Positions 1 to 5,320 of a stretch of 6,760 nucleotides of DNA are shown here, one piece after another. The notes beneath the pieces were generated by a model. It did no database searches, was not told the DNA's origin, and saw only the letters and a list, made by a program, of their open reading frames with translations. Position numbers and translations under genes: made by a program. The DNA is from an uncultured beta proteobacterium (GTDB lineage Bacteria > Pseudomonadota > Gammaproteobacteria > Burkholderiales > Burkholderiaceae): positions 1 through 6,760 of the forward strand of contig CAIMXN010000118.1 of NCBI GenBank assembly GCA_903845455.1, read 5' to 3'. How positions within the stretch are numbered: the stretch's first letter is position 1; each line of letters begins with the position of its first letter.

Positions 1-1533
1 AAGCTTCCTGGCATGTTAGTTGCCAATATCAAGGAGTGCCCAGTATTTGGTGGCAAAGTAAAGAGCTTTGATGCTAGTAAGGCGCAAAGTATGAAGGGCG
101 TCAAAAAAGTGCTGCAAGTAGGTGACACGGCGGTAGCCGTCGTTGCTGAAACTTTCTGGCAAGCGAAGACTGCTTTAGATGCCGTAACCATTGCTTGGGA
201 TAACGGCGCTAACGGTAACGTGTCTAGTGCTTCTATTAAGAAAATGCTGGAAGAGGGTCTGCAGGCTGATGATGCATTTGCACACAACACTAATGGCGAT
301 GTGAAGGGAGCGCTATCTGCTGCCACTAAAACTATTGAATCAACTTATTTCTACCCTTACTTGAACCATGCCACTTTGGAACCACAAACTGCTACGGCAA
401 AGTGGACGCCAGAGATGTGTGAAGCATGGGTACCTACTCAAGATGGTGAAGCTTCATTAGCGGCAGTCATTGCCGCTTCAGGCTTGCCTGCGGAAAACTG
501 TAACGCCTATAAAGTAAATCTGGGTGGTGGCTTTGGTCGTCGCGGTGCATTTCAAGATTACACAACCCAAGTGGTCACAATTGCTAAGCAAATGCCGGGT
601 ACGCCGATTAAGTTAATTTGGACTCGTGAAGAAGATATGACACAAGGTCGTTATCACCCCATCATGATGTGCAAGATGACTGCGGCGATTGATGACAAGA
701 AGAATGTCACTGGTCTGAGTATGCGTTTGTCTGGCCAATCCATTTTGGCTGCGGTGCGTCCTGCTATCGTTGCTAGTTTTAAAGGCAAAGATCCATTGGC
801 TTTCCAAGGGCTTGAGCCTAGTGGCGAGCATGCTATTACGTATAGCTTTCCTAATTTAAATATTGACCATGCGATGCGCAATACGCATGTCCCTCCAGGT
901 TTCTGGCGTGGTGTGAATATTAATCAAAATGCGGTTTTCATCGAGAGCTTTATGGATGAATTGGCTGAAGCGACGGGTATGGATGCTGTGGAATTTCGTC
1001 GTAAGCATATGCAAGAGTTCCCGCGTGCGATAGCGGTGCTGAATGCAGTCGCTGATGGTATTGGTTGGACCAAGCCTGCTGCTCCTGGCGTATACCGTGG
1101 TGTAGCGCAGATGCGATCTTTTGGTAGTTATGTAGCCGCTGCTTGTGAGTTGTCTGTGAAGAATGGCAATGAAGTGAAGATTCATCGCATTGTTGCTGCA
1201 ACTGATCCTGGTTATGCAGTCAACCCAGCCCAGATTTCTCGTCAGGTTTCTGGTTCATTTGTGTATGGTTTATCTGCGCTCTTTGAAGAAGAAATTACTA
1301 TTGAGAACGGGGCAGTAGTACAAAAGAACTTTGATACCTTTAACTCCATTCGCCTTTCCCAAATGCCAAAAGTAGAGACCATTATTATTCAGGGTGGTGG
1401 CAAAGAGTGGGGTGGTGTTGGTGAGCCAACGATTGCAGTAGCAGCGCCAGCAGTATTGAATGCGATCTACCGTGCGACTGGTAAACGTTTGCGTACAGTG
1501 CCCTTGAAAAATAGTGGTATCAAGTTAGTTTAA
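1..1533 (+). CDS. Molybdopterin-binding large subunit of a xanthine-oxidase-family hydroxylase (IorB-like), 5' end missing
   Basis: The frame is open from the left edge, and the four codons before the first Met (K-L-P-G) fit the family, so the gene starts outside the window. About 510 residues are visible, roughly the last two thirds of a protein that is usually 700-780 residues. Counting from the window edge, N-H-A-T-L-E-P is at about 122-128, the cofactor-binding loop G-G-G-F-G-R-R at 175-181, P-P-G-F-W-R-G at about 298-304, and G-V-G-E-P near the C-terminus, with the probable catalytic Glu at 475 (codon 1423-1425). Known of the family: the Mo cofactor hydroxylates aldehydes or N-heterocycles with water, and electrons pass to a separate 2Fe-2S subunit; many members carry a Tat signal and work in the periplasm. 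Neither the signal nor the small subunit can be seen here. The stop lies 29 bases before soxX with no obvious terminator, so co-transcription is plausible. The true substrate cannot be read from the sequence. Confidence 0.9.
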   Translation, partial: KLPGMLVANIKECPVFGGKVKSFDASKAQSMKGVKKVLQVGDTAVAVVAETFWQAKTALDAVTIAWDNGANGNVSSASIKKMLEEGLQADDAFAHNTNGDVKGALSAATKTIESTYFYPYLNHATLEPQTATAKWTPEMCEAWVPTQDGEASLAAVIAASGLPAENCNAYKVNLGGGFGRRGAFQDYTTQVVTIAKQMPGTPIKLIWTREEDMTQGRYHPIMMCKMTAAIDDKKNVTGLSMRLSGQSILAAVRPAIVASFKGKDPLAFQGLEPSGEHAITYSFPNLNIDHAMRNTHVPPGFWRGVNINQNAVFIESFMDELAEATGMDAVEFRRKHMQEFPRAIAVLNAVADGIGWTKPAAPGVYRGVAQMRSFGSYVAAACELSVKNGNEVKIHRIVAATDPGYAVNPAQISRQVSGSFVYGLSALFEEEITIENGAVVQKNFDTFNSIRLSQMPKVETIIIQGGGKEWGGVGEPTIAVAAPAVLNAIYRATGKRLRTVPLKNSGIKLV

Positions 1534-1562
1534 TTGTATTAAGCACGTTTGAAATTGGTCCG

Positions 1563-2012
1563 ATGGGAATGAGGTATGCGCCAGTATTTTTTTTGCTTGG
1601 CATCCTCAGTCTCATTGCTCCAGTGCAGGCTCAGGTCTTCACTAGGGATATGCAAGTCGAGCCTCTGATTGCTTCTGCAGGTGACCCAGTTCGAGGTAGA
1701 GTCATCGTTGCAAGCAGGCAAACAGGCTTATGCTTACTATGCCATAGCGGCCCCTTTCCAGAAGAACGTTTTCAGGGTAACTTAGCACCTGATTTAGCGA
1801 TGAGTGCTGCAAAATTGACCGCAGGTCAATTGCGCGCCCGAATTATTGACCCTAGTCGTTTTGATCCTAAGACCATCATGCCTGCGTATTACAAAACAGA
1901 GAATCTCAAGCGCGTTGCCCCAAAGTTTGCTGGGCAAACCATTTTGAGTGCGCAAGAAATCGAGGATGTAGTGGCCTTCTTAGTGAGTTTGAATCAACAG
2001 AATGTTCAGTGA
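1563..2012 (+). CDS. soxX: SoxX, monoheme c-type cytochrome subunit of SoxAX
   Basis: This 149-residue protein has a Sec signal peptide (hydrophobic stretch at about 7-20, likely cleavage V-Q-A|Q after residue 23). One haem-attachment motif, C57-L-L-C60-H61, lies in the SoxX-typical context T-G-L-C-L-L-C-H-S-G-P-F. The I-M-P-A-Y-Y motif supplies the likely distal haem ligand Met106. The C-terminus ends in the usual E-D-V-V-A-F-L cytochrome helix. Known role: with SoxA it forms the periplasmic SoxAX enzyme, which oxidatively conjugates thiosulfate or another reduced sulfur compound to the SoxY cysteine and passes electrons to a small cytochrome c. Two ATGs, at 1563 and 1569, could start it. 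Neither has a clear Shine-Dalgarno sequence, so initiation may depend on ribosomes finishing the upstream gene. The second start gives the more typical signal peptide (M-R-Y-A-P-V). The gene overlaps soxY by four bases if soxY starts at GTG 2009. Confidence 0.94.
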   Translation: MGMRYAPVFFLLGILSLIAPVQAQVFTRDMQVEPLIASAGDPVRGRVIVASRQTGLCLLCHSGPFPEERFQGNLAPDLAMSAAKLTAGQLRARIIDPSRFDPKTIMPAYYKTENLKRVAPKFAGQTILSAQEIEDVVAFLVSLNQQNVQ

Positions 2013-2488
2013 ATACACCAATAATGAATAAGTACTCCCCACTTCGCCGCCGCTACTTATCGATAGTCAGTCTCTTTGGTCTTGGGGTCTGGTTACATCC
2101 TAGCCTATCTTTTGCTAAGAAGCCCGAGGCCTTGGAAGCTATCGCCAACATTGTTGGATCACAAGTCCCGAAAGACGGTCGTGTGAAGTTGGTGATTCCA
2201 CCTTTAGTTGAGAATGGAAATTTAGTGGTCTTAAAAGTGAGTGTCGAGAGCCCCATGACAGCTCAAGATTACGTCAAGGCCATTCATGTGATTGCGGAAG
2301 GTAACCCGCTGCCAAATATTTTTAGTGCATTTTTGACGCCACGTTCTGGCACCGCAAACATCACGACCCGCGTTCGTCTTGCAGAGACCCAGCGGGTCTG
2401 GGCAATTGCACAGATGAGTGATGGCAGTTTTTGGCAGGGGTATGCAGATACCTTAGTGACCTTATCTGCTTGTACGGAGGCAATATGA
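2009..2488 (+). CDS. soxY: SoxY, sulfur-substrate carrier subunit, with an atypical C-terminal tail
   Basis: This protein of about 159 residues has a Tat-type leader: R13-R-R-Y-L-S followed by a hydrophobic stretch and probable cleavage near S-F-A36. That fits SoxY, which is known to be exported folded together with SoxZ. The mature part matches the SoxY fold, including a P-K-D-G-R-V-K-L-V-I-P-P segment (about 54-65) and P-M-T-A-Q-D-Y-V-K (about 82-90). Classical SoxY ends in Gly-Gly-Cys-Gly-Gly, whose Cys carries the sulfur substrate. Here the end is V-T-L-S-A-C155-T-E-A-I: one Cys remains, but it is fifth from the end and has no glycines around it. The other frames offer no GGCGG either, so a simple frameshift does not explain it. 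The start could be GTG 2009, overlapping the soxX stop as GTGA, or ATG 2024, which keeps the whole Tat motif. Neither has a strong Shine-Dalgarno. GTG is listed because it matches the overlap pattern of the other sox junctions. Confidence 0.9.
   Translation: MNTPIMNKYSPLRRRYLSIVSLFGLGVWLHPSLSFAKKPEALEAIANIVGSQVPKDGRVKLVIPPLVENGNLVVLKVSVESPMTAQDYVKAIHVIAEGNPLPNIFSAFLTPRSGTANITTRVRLAETQRVWAIAQMSDGSFWQGYADTLVTLSACTEAI
2474..2480 (+). promoter_or_regulatory. Ribosome binding site of soxZ inside the soxY 3' end
   Basis: ACGGAGG contains a perfect GGAGG core four bases before the soxZ ATG at 2485. It is the best Shine-Dalgarno in the sox block and decides the soxZ start, because the same frame is open further upstream to 2431. 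It lies within the codons for the last residues of SoxY (T-E-A), so the SoxY tail and the soxZ translation signal share bases. Confidence 0.75.
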
Positions 2489-2814
2489 GTAAGACTTCGC
2501 GTACATCGATCACCATGCCCACAGAAGCAAAGAAAAATACCGTAATTGAAATCCGAGCAATTGCTCAGCATGATATGGAAACAGGATTTCGGTATACCGA
2601 GGCAGGCAAGCTGGTGCCACGTGACATCATTCATTTTTTTACTTGTCGCTATAACAATGTAGAGGTTTTCAAGGCTGAGTTTCATCCAGGGACTGGAGCT
2701 AATCCTTTAATTATCTTCACCACCATTGCTACAGAATCTGGCACCTTGCAATTTGAGTGGCAAGGTGACGGTGGATATGAGGCAGTGAATCAAAGTCAAA
2801 TCACCGTGACGTGA
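2485..2814 (+). CDS. soxZ: SoxZ, partner subunit of the SoxYZ carrier
   Basis: The start is ATG 2485, overlapping the soxY stop as ATGA and preceded by GGAGG, giving a protein of 109 residues. It shows the SoxZ pattern: I-E-I-R-A near residue 21, H-D-M-E-T-G-F-R (relatives usually have H-P-M-E-T-G), L-V-P-R-D-I-I-H-F-F-T-C, V-E-V-F-K-A-E-F-H-P-G-T-G-A-N-P, and a final S-G-T-L-Q-F-E-W strand. It has no signal peptide, as expected: SoxZ is known to be carried through the Tat pathway bound to SoxY. The immunoglobulin-like SoxZ packs against SoxY and holds its C-terminal arm for presentation to the other Sox enzymes. It overlaps soxA by four bases. Confidence 0.95.
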   Translation: MSKTSRTSITMPTEAKKNTVIEIRAIAQHDMETGFRYTEAGKLVPRDIIHFFTCRYNNVEVFKAEFHPGTGANPLIIFTTIATESGTLQFEWQGDGGYEAVNQSQITVT

Positions 2815-3566
2815 AAGCACTTTCAGTATTTACTTTCCTGCTGGCGATCCTATGCTCAGCCACCAGTTTTGCCGCCCGGCAATCTAGCTATGAACTCATG
2901 ACGCCTGAGAATCAGGCAATGCAAGATGACCCAAACTTAAATCCAGCGCAGTTTTGGGTAATGGATGGTCAAAGTCTTTGGCATGAAAAGGCTGGCAAAG
3001 GCAATATTTCTTGCGCATCTTGTCATGGCGAGTCAAAGTCTGCGATGCGTGGTGTTGCCGTGCAGTTTCCAAAGATGGTGCAGGGAAAACTTCAAACACT
3101 TGAAGGCCAAATTAATCAATGTCGCGTCACCAAGCAAGGCGCTTCTCAATTAGCGTATGAGAGTAAAGAGTTATTAGCATTAACGGTATTCGTAGCATCC
3201 CAATCAAAAGGTTTGCTAATTGCTGTTCAAGAAACTTCTGCCAATAAAGCCTCTTTACTGAAAGGGCGTCAGTGGTTTAATACCAGAATGGGTCAACTCA
3301 ACCTCTCTTGTGCGCAATGCCATGAAGAGCGCGCTGGATTAAAGTTGGGCGGAAGTTTCATACCTCAGGGTCATCCAACCGCCTATCCCATTTATCGTCT
3401 TGAATGGCAAGGTTTAGGTTCACTCCAGCGTAGATTGCGTAACTGTATGAGCGGGGTAAGGGCACAACAGTTTGAGTATGGCTCGCCAGAGATGGCACAG
3501 CTAGAATTATTTCTGATGTGGCGCGCTCGAGGGATGCCCCTGGAATCCCCCGGGGTGAGACCCTAA
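2811..3566 (+). CDS. soxA: SoxA, diheme c-type cytochrome, catalytic subunit of SoxAX
   Basis: This 251-residue protein has a Sec signal peptide (cleavage near S-F-A21|A). The start is GTG 2811, overlapping the soxZ stop as GTGA, without its own clear Shine-Dalgarno. Two haem motifs are present: C68-A-S-C-H72 in the N-terminal domain and C167-A-Q-C-H171 in the C-terminal domain. It therefore belongs to the diheme SoxA group, not the single-haem type. C104 in I-N-Q-C-R is probably the further conserved cysteine of the first domain. R208 and C212 (R-L-R-N-C-M-S-G-V-R-A) keep the spacing of the active-site Arg and the Cys that becomes a persulfide haem ligand in characterised SoxA. Together with SoxX it should oxidise thiosulfate onto SoxY in the periplasm. 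It is the last gene of the block; the next gene is convergent after 18 bases. The residues suggest an intact, active protein. Confidence 0.95.
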   Translation: MKALSVFTFLLAILCSATSFAARQSSYELMTPENQAMQDDPNLNPAQFWVMDGQSLWHEKAGKGNISCASCHGESKSAMRGVAVQFPKMVQGKLQTLEGQINQCRVTKQGASQLAYESKELLALTVFVASQSKGLLIAVQETSANKASLLKGRQWFNTRMGQLNLSCAQCHEERAGLKLGGSFIPQGHPTAYPIYRLEWQGLGSLQRRLRNCMSGVRAQQFEYGSPEMAQLELFLMWRARGMPLESPGVRP

Positions 3567-3572
3567 TTTCTT
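3552..3572 (+). terminator. Weak hairpin at the soxA stop, possible terminator
   Basis: GGGT (3553-3556) and ACCC (3560-3563) form a four-base stem around a GAG loop, extendable by one G-T pair, followed by TAATTTCTT. The stem is short and the T-run is broken by other bases. Further inverted repeats just upstream (GGGAT 3531-3535 with ATCCC 3545-3549, and the palindrome CCCCGGGG at 3548-3555) would compete with it. Its place between convergent genes suits termination, but the signal is poor. Confidence 0.2.
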
Positions 3573-3584
3573 AAAATAAATTAC

Positions 3585-4439
3585 TTAATCTGAGAAGACA
3601 ACTGAAGTCGTACCATTGATCAATACACGATCGTACAAGTAGTAACGTAGCGCACGAGAGAGCACGGTGCGTTCTAAGTCGCGGCCTTTGCGGATCAAAT
3701 CTTCTGGTGTATCACCGTGGGTTACACGGGTAACGTCTTGTTCAATGATGGGACCTTCATCTAAATCGCTTGTGACGAAGTGTGCTGTCGCGCCAATCAA
3801 CTTGATACCACGTGCATGCGCCTGATGATATGGTTTTGCACCCTTAAAGCTGGGCAAGAAAGAGTGGTGGACATTAATGCAACGACCGGATAACTGGGTT
3901 GATAAATGATCAGACAGAATCTGCATATAACGCGCTAAGATCACCATATCCACTTGGGACTCAGCCACGATTTCTAAAAGCTTTGCTTCTTGAGCAGGTT
4001 TGCTTTCTGGGCTTACTGGCAAGTGATAAAACGGAATATCGGCAAAGTCGATACTCGAGTAAACCTCGCGCGGATGATTTGAAACAATGCCACAAATCAC
4101 CATGGGTAATTCCCCAATGCGCCAGCGGTAGAGAAGATCTACCAGGCAATGATCTAATTTAGAAGCCATGATCAATATCCGCTTGAGATCTTTCACTGCA
4201 CGTAGATTCCAATGAAGTTCAAAACGCTTAGCGATTTCTACAAAACCTTTGCGCAAGGTCTGGGCATCTACAGAGCAGCTAAAACTCACACGCATAAAAA
4301 AGCGTTTGGAATCTTTGTCATCGAACTGTTGTGCTTCCTCGATATCGCCGCCAGCTTGATAGATATAAGTGGATACGGCGGCAACAATCCCTGGACGATT
4401 GGGGCAAGTCAGGGTGAGGTAATAATTTTCTGGATTCAT
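3585..4439 (-). CDS. purU: Formyltetrahydrofolate deformylase (PurU)
   Basis: This is a 284-residue cytosolic enzyme of about the usual length (around 280). It hydrolyses 10-formyl-tetrahydrofolate to formate and tetrahydrofolate, balancing one-carbon pools and supplying formate for purine synthesis. Residues 1 to about 80 form an ACT regulatory domain (N-Y-Y-L-T-L-T-C-P-N-R-P-G-I-V), in E. coli linked to control by methionine and glycine. From about 85 on there is the formyltransferase-like hydrolase domain: M-A-S-K-L-D-H-C-L-V-D-L-L-Y-R (91-105), the core I-N189-V-H191-H-S-F-L-P-S-F, and D227 in S-D-L-D-E-G-P-I. Asn, His and Asp match the catalytic trio of the family. The ATG at 4437-4439 is preceded by only a weak TGAAGAC. 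Transcription converges with soxA. Upstream lie 90 bases with two inverted repeats, so it may have its own promoter and not depend on the envelope genes behind it. I see no defect. Confidence 0.97.
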   Translation of the reverse strand: MNPENYYLTLTCPNRPGIVAAVSTYIYQAGGDIEEAQQFDDKDSKRFFMRVSFSCSVDAQTLRKGFVEIAKRFELHWNLRAVKDLKRILIMASKLDHCLVDLLYRWRIGELPMVICGIVSNHPREVYSSIDFADIPFYHLPVSPESKPAQEAKLLEIVAESQVDMVILARYMQILSDHLSTQLSGRCINVHHSFLPSFKGAKPYHQAHARGIKLIGATAHFVTSDLDEGPIIEQDVTRVTHGDTPEDLIRKGRDLERTVLSRALRYYLYDRVLINGTTSVVFSD

Positions 4440-4446
4440 GTCTTCA

Positions 4447-4458
4447 ATTCTTAAGAAT
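4447..4458. repeat. Perfect 12-bp palindrome just before purU
   Basis: ATTCTTAAGAAT is identical on both strands and ends seven bases from the purU start codon. In the purU transcript it would overlap or abut the ribosome-binding region. It could be a protein operator or a small hairpin limiting translation. Its A/T richness makes chance a real possibility. Confidence 0.5.
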
Positions 4459-4472
4459 GCGTGTAAATACCC

Positions 4473-4478
4473 ATTTTA
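4473..4478 (-). promoter_or_regulatory. Possible -10 element of a purU promoter
   Basis: Read on the minus strand this is TAAAAT, five of six matches to the sigma-70 -10 consensus, 33 bases before the purU start codon. The matching -35 position (TAAGTA, around 4496-4501) is poor and lies inside the inverted repeat 4492-4505. A weak promoter helped or blocked by a bound regulator is one reading; a chance match is another. Confidence 0.25.
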
Positions 4479-4491
4479 GTCTGTCGCACCA

Positions 4492-4505
4492 TCATTACTT
4501 AATGA
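4492..4505. repeat. Inverted repeat TCATTA-CT-TAATGA upstream of purU
   Basis: Two perfect six-base arms (4492-4497 and 4500-4505) flank a two-base centre, in the gap between purU and the lipoprotein gene. No T-run follows on either strand, so it is not a standard terminator. It covers the -35 position of the candidate purU promoter, which suits an operator. No regulator family can be named from it. Confidence 0.45.
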
Positions 4506-4529
4506 GAGGCTTGGAGTTGTTATCAAACC

Positions 4530-4922
4530 TTATTTAATGGGCTTATCAGTCTTATCTGCTGGCCCAAGATAGGCCTCACTTTTATCGGTAATGGTGGGAA
4601 TAGGAATGTCTTCACAGATTGGTTTTGGACCCACAACATTCATAAAGCTACATTCCTTTTTAGTGGCTGCAGAGGCGGCATGCTCTAAGGGTGATTTTCC
4701 GGTGGTCGCTGTTGAAACAATACTAGTGGCCGTCATTGGGTTAGCAACTGCTGCTGTGGTGGCAGCGGTACCAATAGAGCTTGCTGCTGTAGTACTAGAT
4801 GTTCCTAGTACTGCTAAGGGTGCAGCACAACTGGATAAGAAGAGTGGGCAAAAAATAAGAGGCCAAACCCAAAGGCTCAACCTCTTCAGGGGTGAGTAGG
4901 GTTTATTTAACTTTGCAAGCAA
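4530..4922 (-). CDS. Small Ala/Thr/Ser-rich lipoprotein of unknown function
   Basis: The start is a TTG at 4922 (130 residues). It overlaps the 3' end of the upstream gene by 20 bases and is supported by GGAG nine bases before it. A positively charged leader and the hydrophobic run W-V-W-P-L-I-F-C-P-L-F end in the lipobox L29-S-S-C32, so it should be lipid-anchored after signal peptidase II cleavage. Residues 33-75 are a low-complexity A/T/S stretch, likely a flexible linker or small helical part. The more ordered end has T-G-K-S-P-L-E-H-A-A-S-A (about 74-85), K-K-E-C91, and K-P-I-C103-E-D, followed by a charged tail. The two cysteines could form a disulfide. I recall similar T-G-K...H...S-A...C...C patterns in small proteobacterial lipoproteins but cannot name a family. 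With no internal ATG before the lipobox, TTG is the most sensible start. It may be translated by coupling with the adhesin-E-like gene. Confidence 0.75.
   Translation of the reverse strand: MLAKLNKPYSPLKRLSLWVWPLIFCPLFLSSCAAPLAVLGTSSTTAASSIGTAATTAAVANPMTATSIVSTATTGKSPLEHAASAATKKECSFMNVVGPKPICEDIPIPTITDKSEAYLGPADKTDKPIK
4791..4812. repeat. Perfect 8-bp inverted repeat inside the lipoprotein gene
   Basis: AGTACTAG (4791-4798) and CTAGTACT (4805-4812) are exact reverse complements with a six-base centre. They lie in the codons just after the lipobox (residues V-L-G-T-S-S-T-T). In the transcript they could form a stable small hairpin. Another CTAG palindrome, ACTAGT, lies at 4722-4727. No T-run follows, so it is not a terminator. 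Confidence 0.5.
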
Positions 4923-5313
4923 CGTTAAATACTCCGGCAGTCCATGAGCCGCTTACGACAGGCTCAAATGGCGAGTCTGGAGTTTTATTATCAGTAACGA
5001 CTTTTCCGCTACCTTTATTTCCCGCGAACTCTTTAAATTCAATCGGACGGTAGGTAGCATTGGAGCAGTTATATTCATTTAGGCCAATGAGTGAATTAAC
5101 AACCTGTTTTGTCTTTGGATTTTCGCCTGGTTTTTTTAAGTCCAACATCGAGAGAATTTGCGCTTTATCGCCATCTCTTCTTAAGGTATCGGAATCAATC
5201 GAAACGCTCATCGCATCATTTGAGCCAAGTTCTGTCCAAGCTGCTAAGGCATTTGCAATGGGCAGGACTGTAAGCCCAGCGGTGATAGTAATGAGGGTGG
5301 CAAGTTTTTTCAT
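4903..5313 (-). CDS. Exported surface-adhesin-E-like protein
   Basis: This 136-residue protein has a clear Sec signal peptide (M-K-K start, hydrophobic 5-20, cleavage A-N-A-L-A24|A-W). The mature domain of about 110 residues begins A-W-T-E-L-G-S and continues with a V-S-I-D-S-D-T-L-R-R-D-G-D strand pair. It has a central Cys83 in L-N-E-Y-N-C-S and a final V-A-C133-K, likely forming a disulfide. This layout fits the surface-adhesin protein E domain (protein E of Haemophilus), which is common in small secreted betaproteobacterial proteins, most without a proven adhesive role. The ATG at 5311-5313 has AGGAA nine bases upstream. It is followed by the overlapping lipoprotein gene and preceded, after 63 bases, by the acylase gene, all in one direction. 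The assignment rests on pattern only; binding activity should not be assumed. Confidence 0.72.
   Translation of the reverse strand: MKKLATLITITAGLTVLPIANALAAWTELGSNDAMSVSIDSDTLRRDGDKAQILSMLDLKKPGENPKTKQVVNSLIGLNEYNCSNATYRPIEFKEFAGNKGSGKVVTDNKTPDSPFEPVVSGSWTAGVFNVACKVK
4932..4935 (-). promoter_or_regulatory. Ribosome binding site supporting the TTG start of the lipoprotein gene
   Basis: On the minus strand GGAG stands nine bases before the TTG at 4922, inside the coding end of the adhesin-E-like gene. No ATG is available in frame before the lipobox, so this site is the main argument for the unusual start. Confidence 0.5.
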
Positions 5314-5320
5314 GGGACCG

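Noticed and set aside
1..6. HindIII site (AAGCTT) exactly at the left edge, suggesting a clone boundary
   Set aside because: The six bases encode Lys-Leu, which fits the protein family before P-G-M-L-V-A, so the sequence reads as natural. One site at an edge does not show an artificial junction.
856..1185. Open frame of about 109 codons on the minus strand inside the Mo hydroxylase gene
   Set aside because: It lies wholly opposite a well-supported gene, its translation shows no domain or signal, and other shorter frames overlap it. It is a shadow of the plus-strand coding sequence.
2431..2484. Upstream extension of soxZ by 18 codons
   Set aside because: The extra residues do not resemble SoxZ and overlap soxY. 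ATG 2485 has a GGAGG at good spacing and gives the usual SoxZ length.
2284..2685. Open frame of 133 codons on the minus strand across soxY and soxZ
   Set aside because: Both plus-strand genes here have clear family motifs. The minus translation is cysteine- and histidine-rich without recognisable order, as expected for an antisense frame.
3585..4439. purU as part of the sulfur-oxidation system
   Set aside because: It is convergent with soxA, cytosolic, and acts in folate one-carbon metabolism. Nothing beyond adjacency links it to Sox.
4492..4505. Inverted repeat as terminator of the lipoprotein transcript
   Set aside because: The stem is A/T-rich with a two-base loop, and no T-run follows on the minus strand, so it lacks the form of an intrinsic terminator.
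4591..4899. Open frame of 102 codons on the plus strand opposite the lipoprotein gene
   Set aside because: Its Val/Ala-rich translation mirrors the Ala/Thr codons of the other strand. The minus-strand frame has a lipobox and a ribosome binding site, while this one has neither a signal peptide nor partners on its strand.
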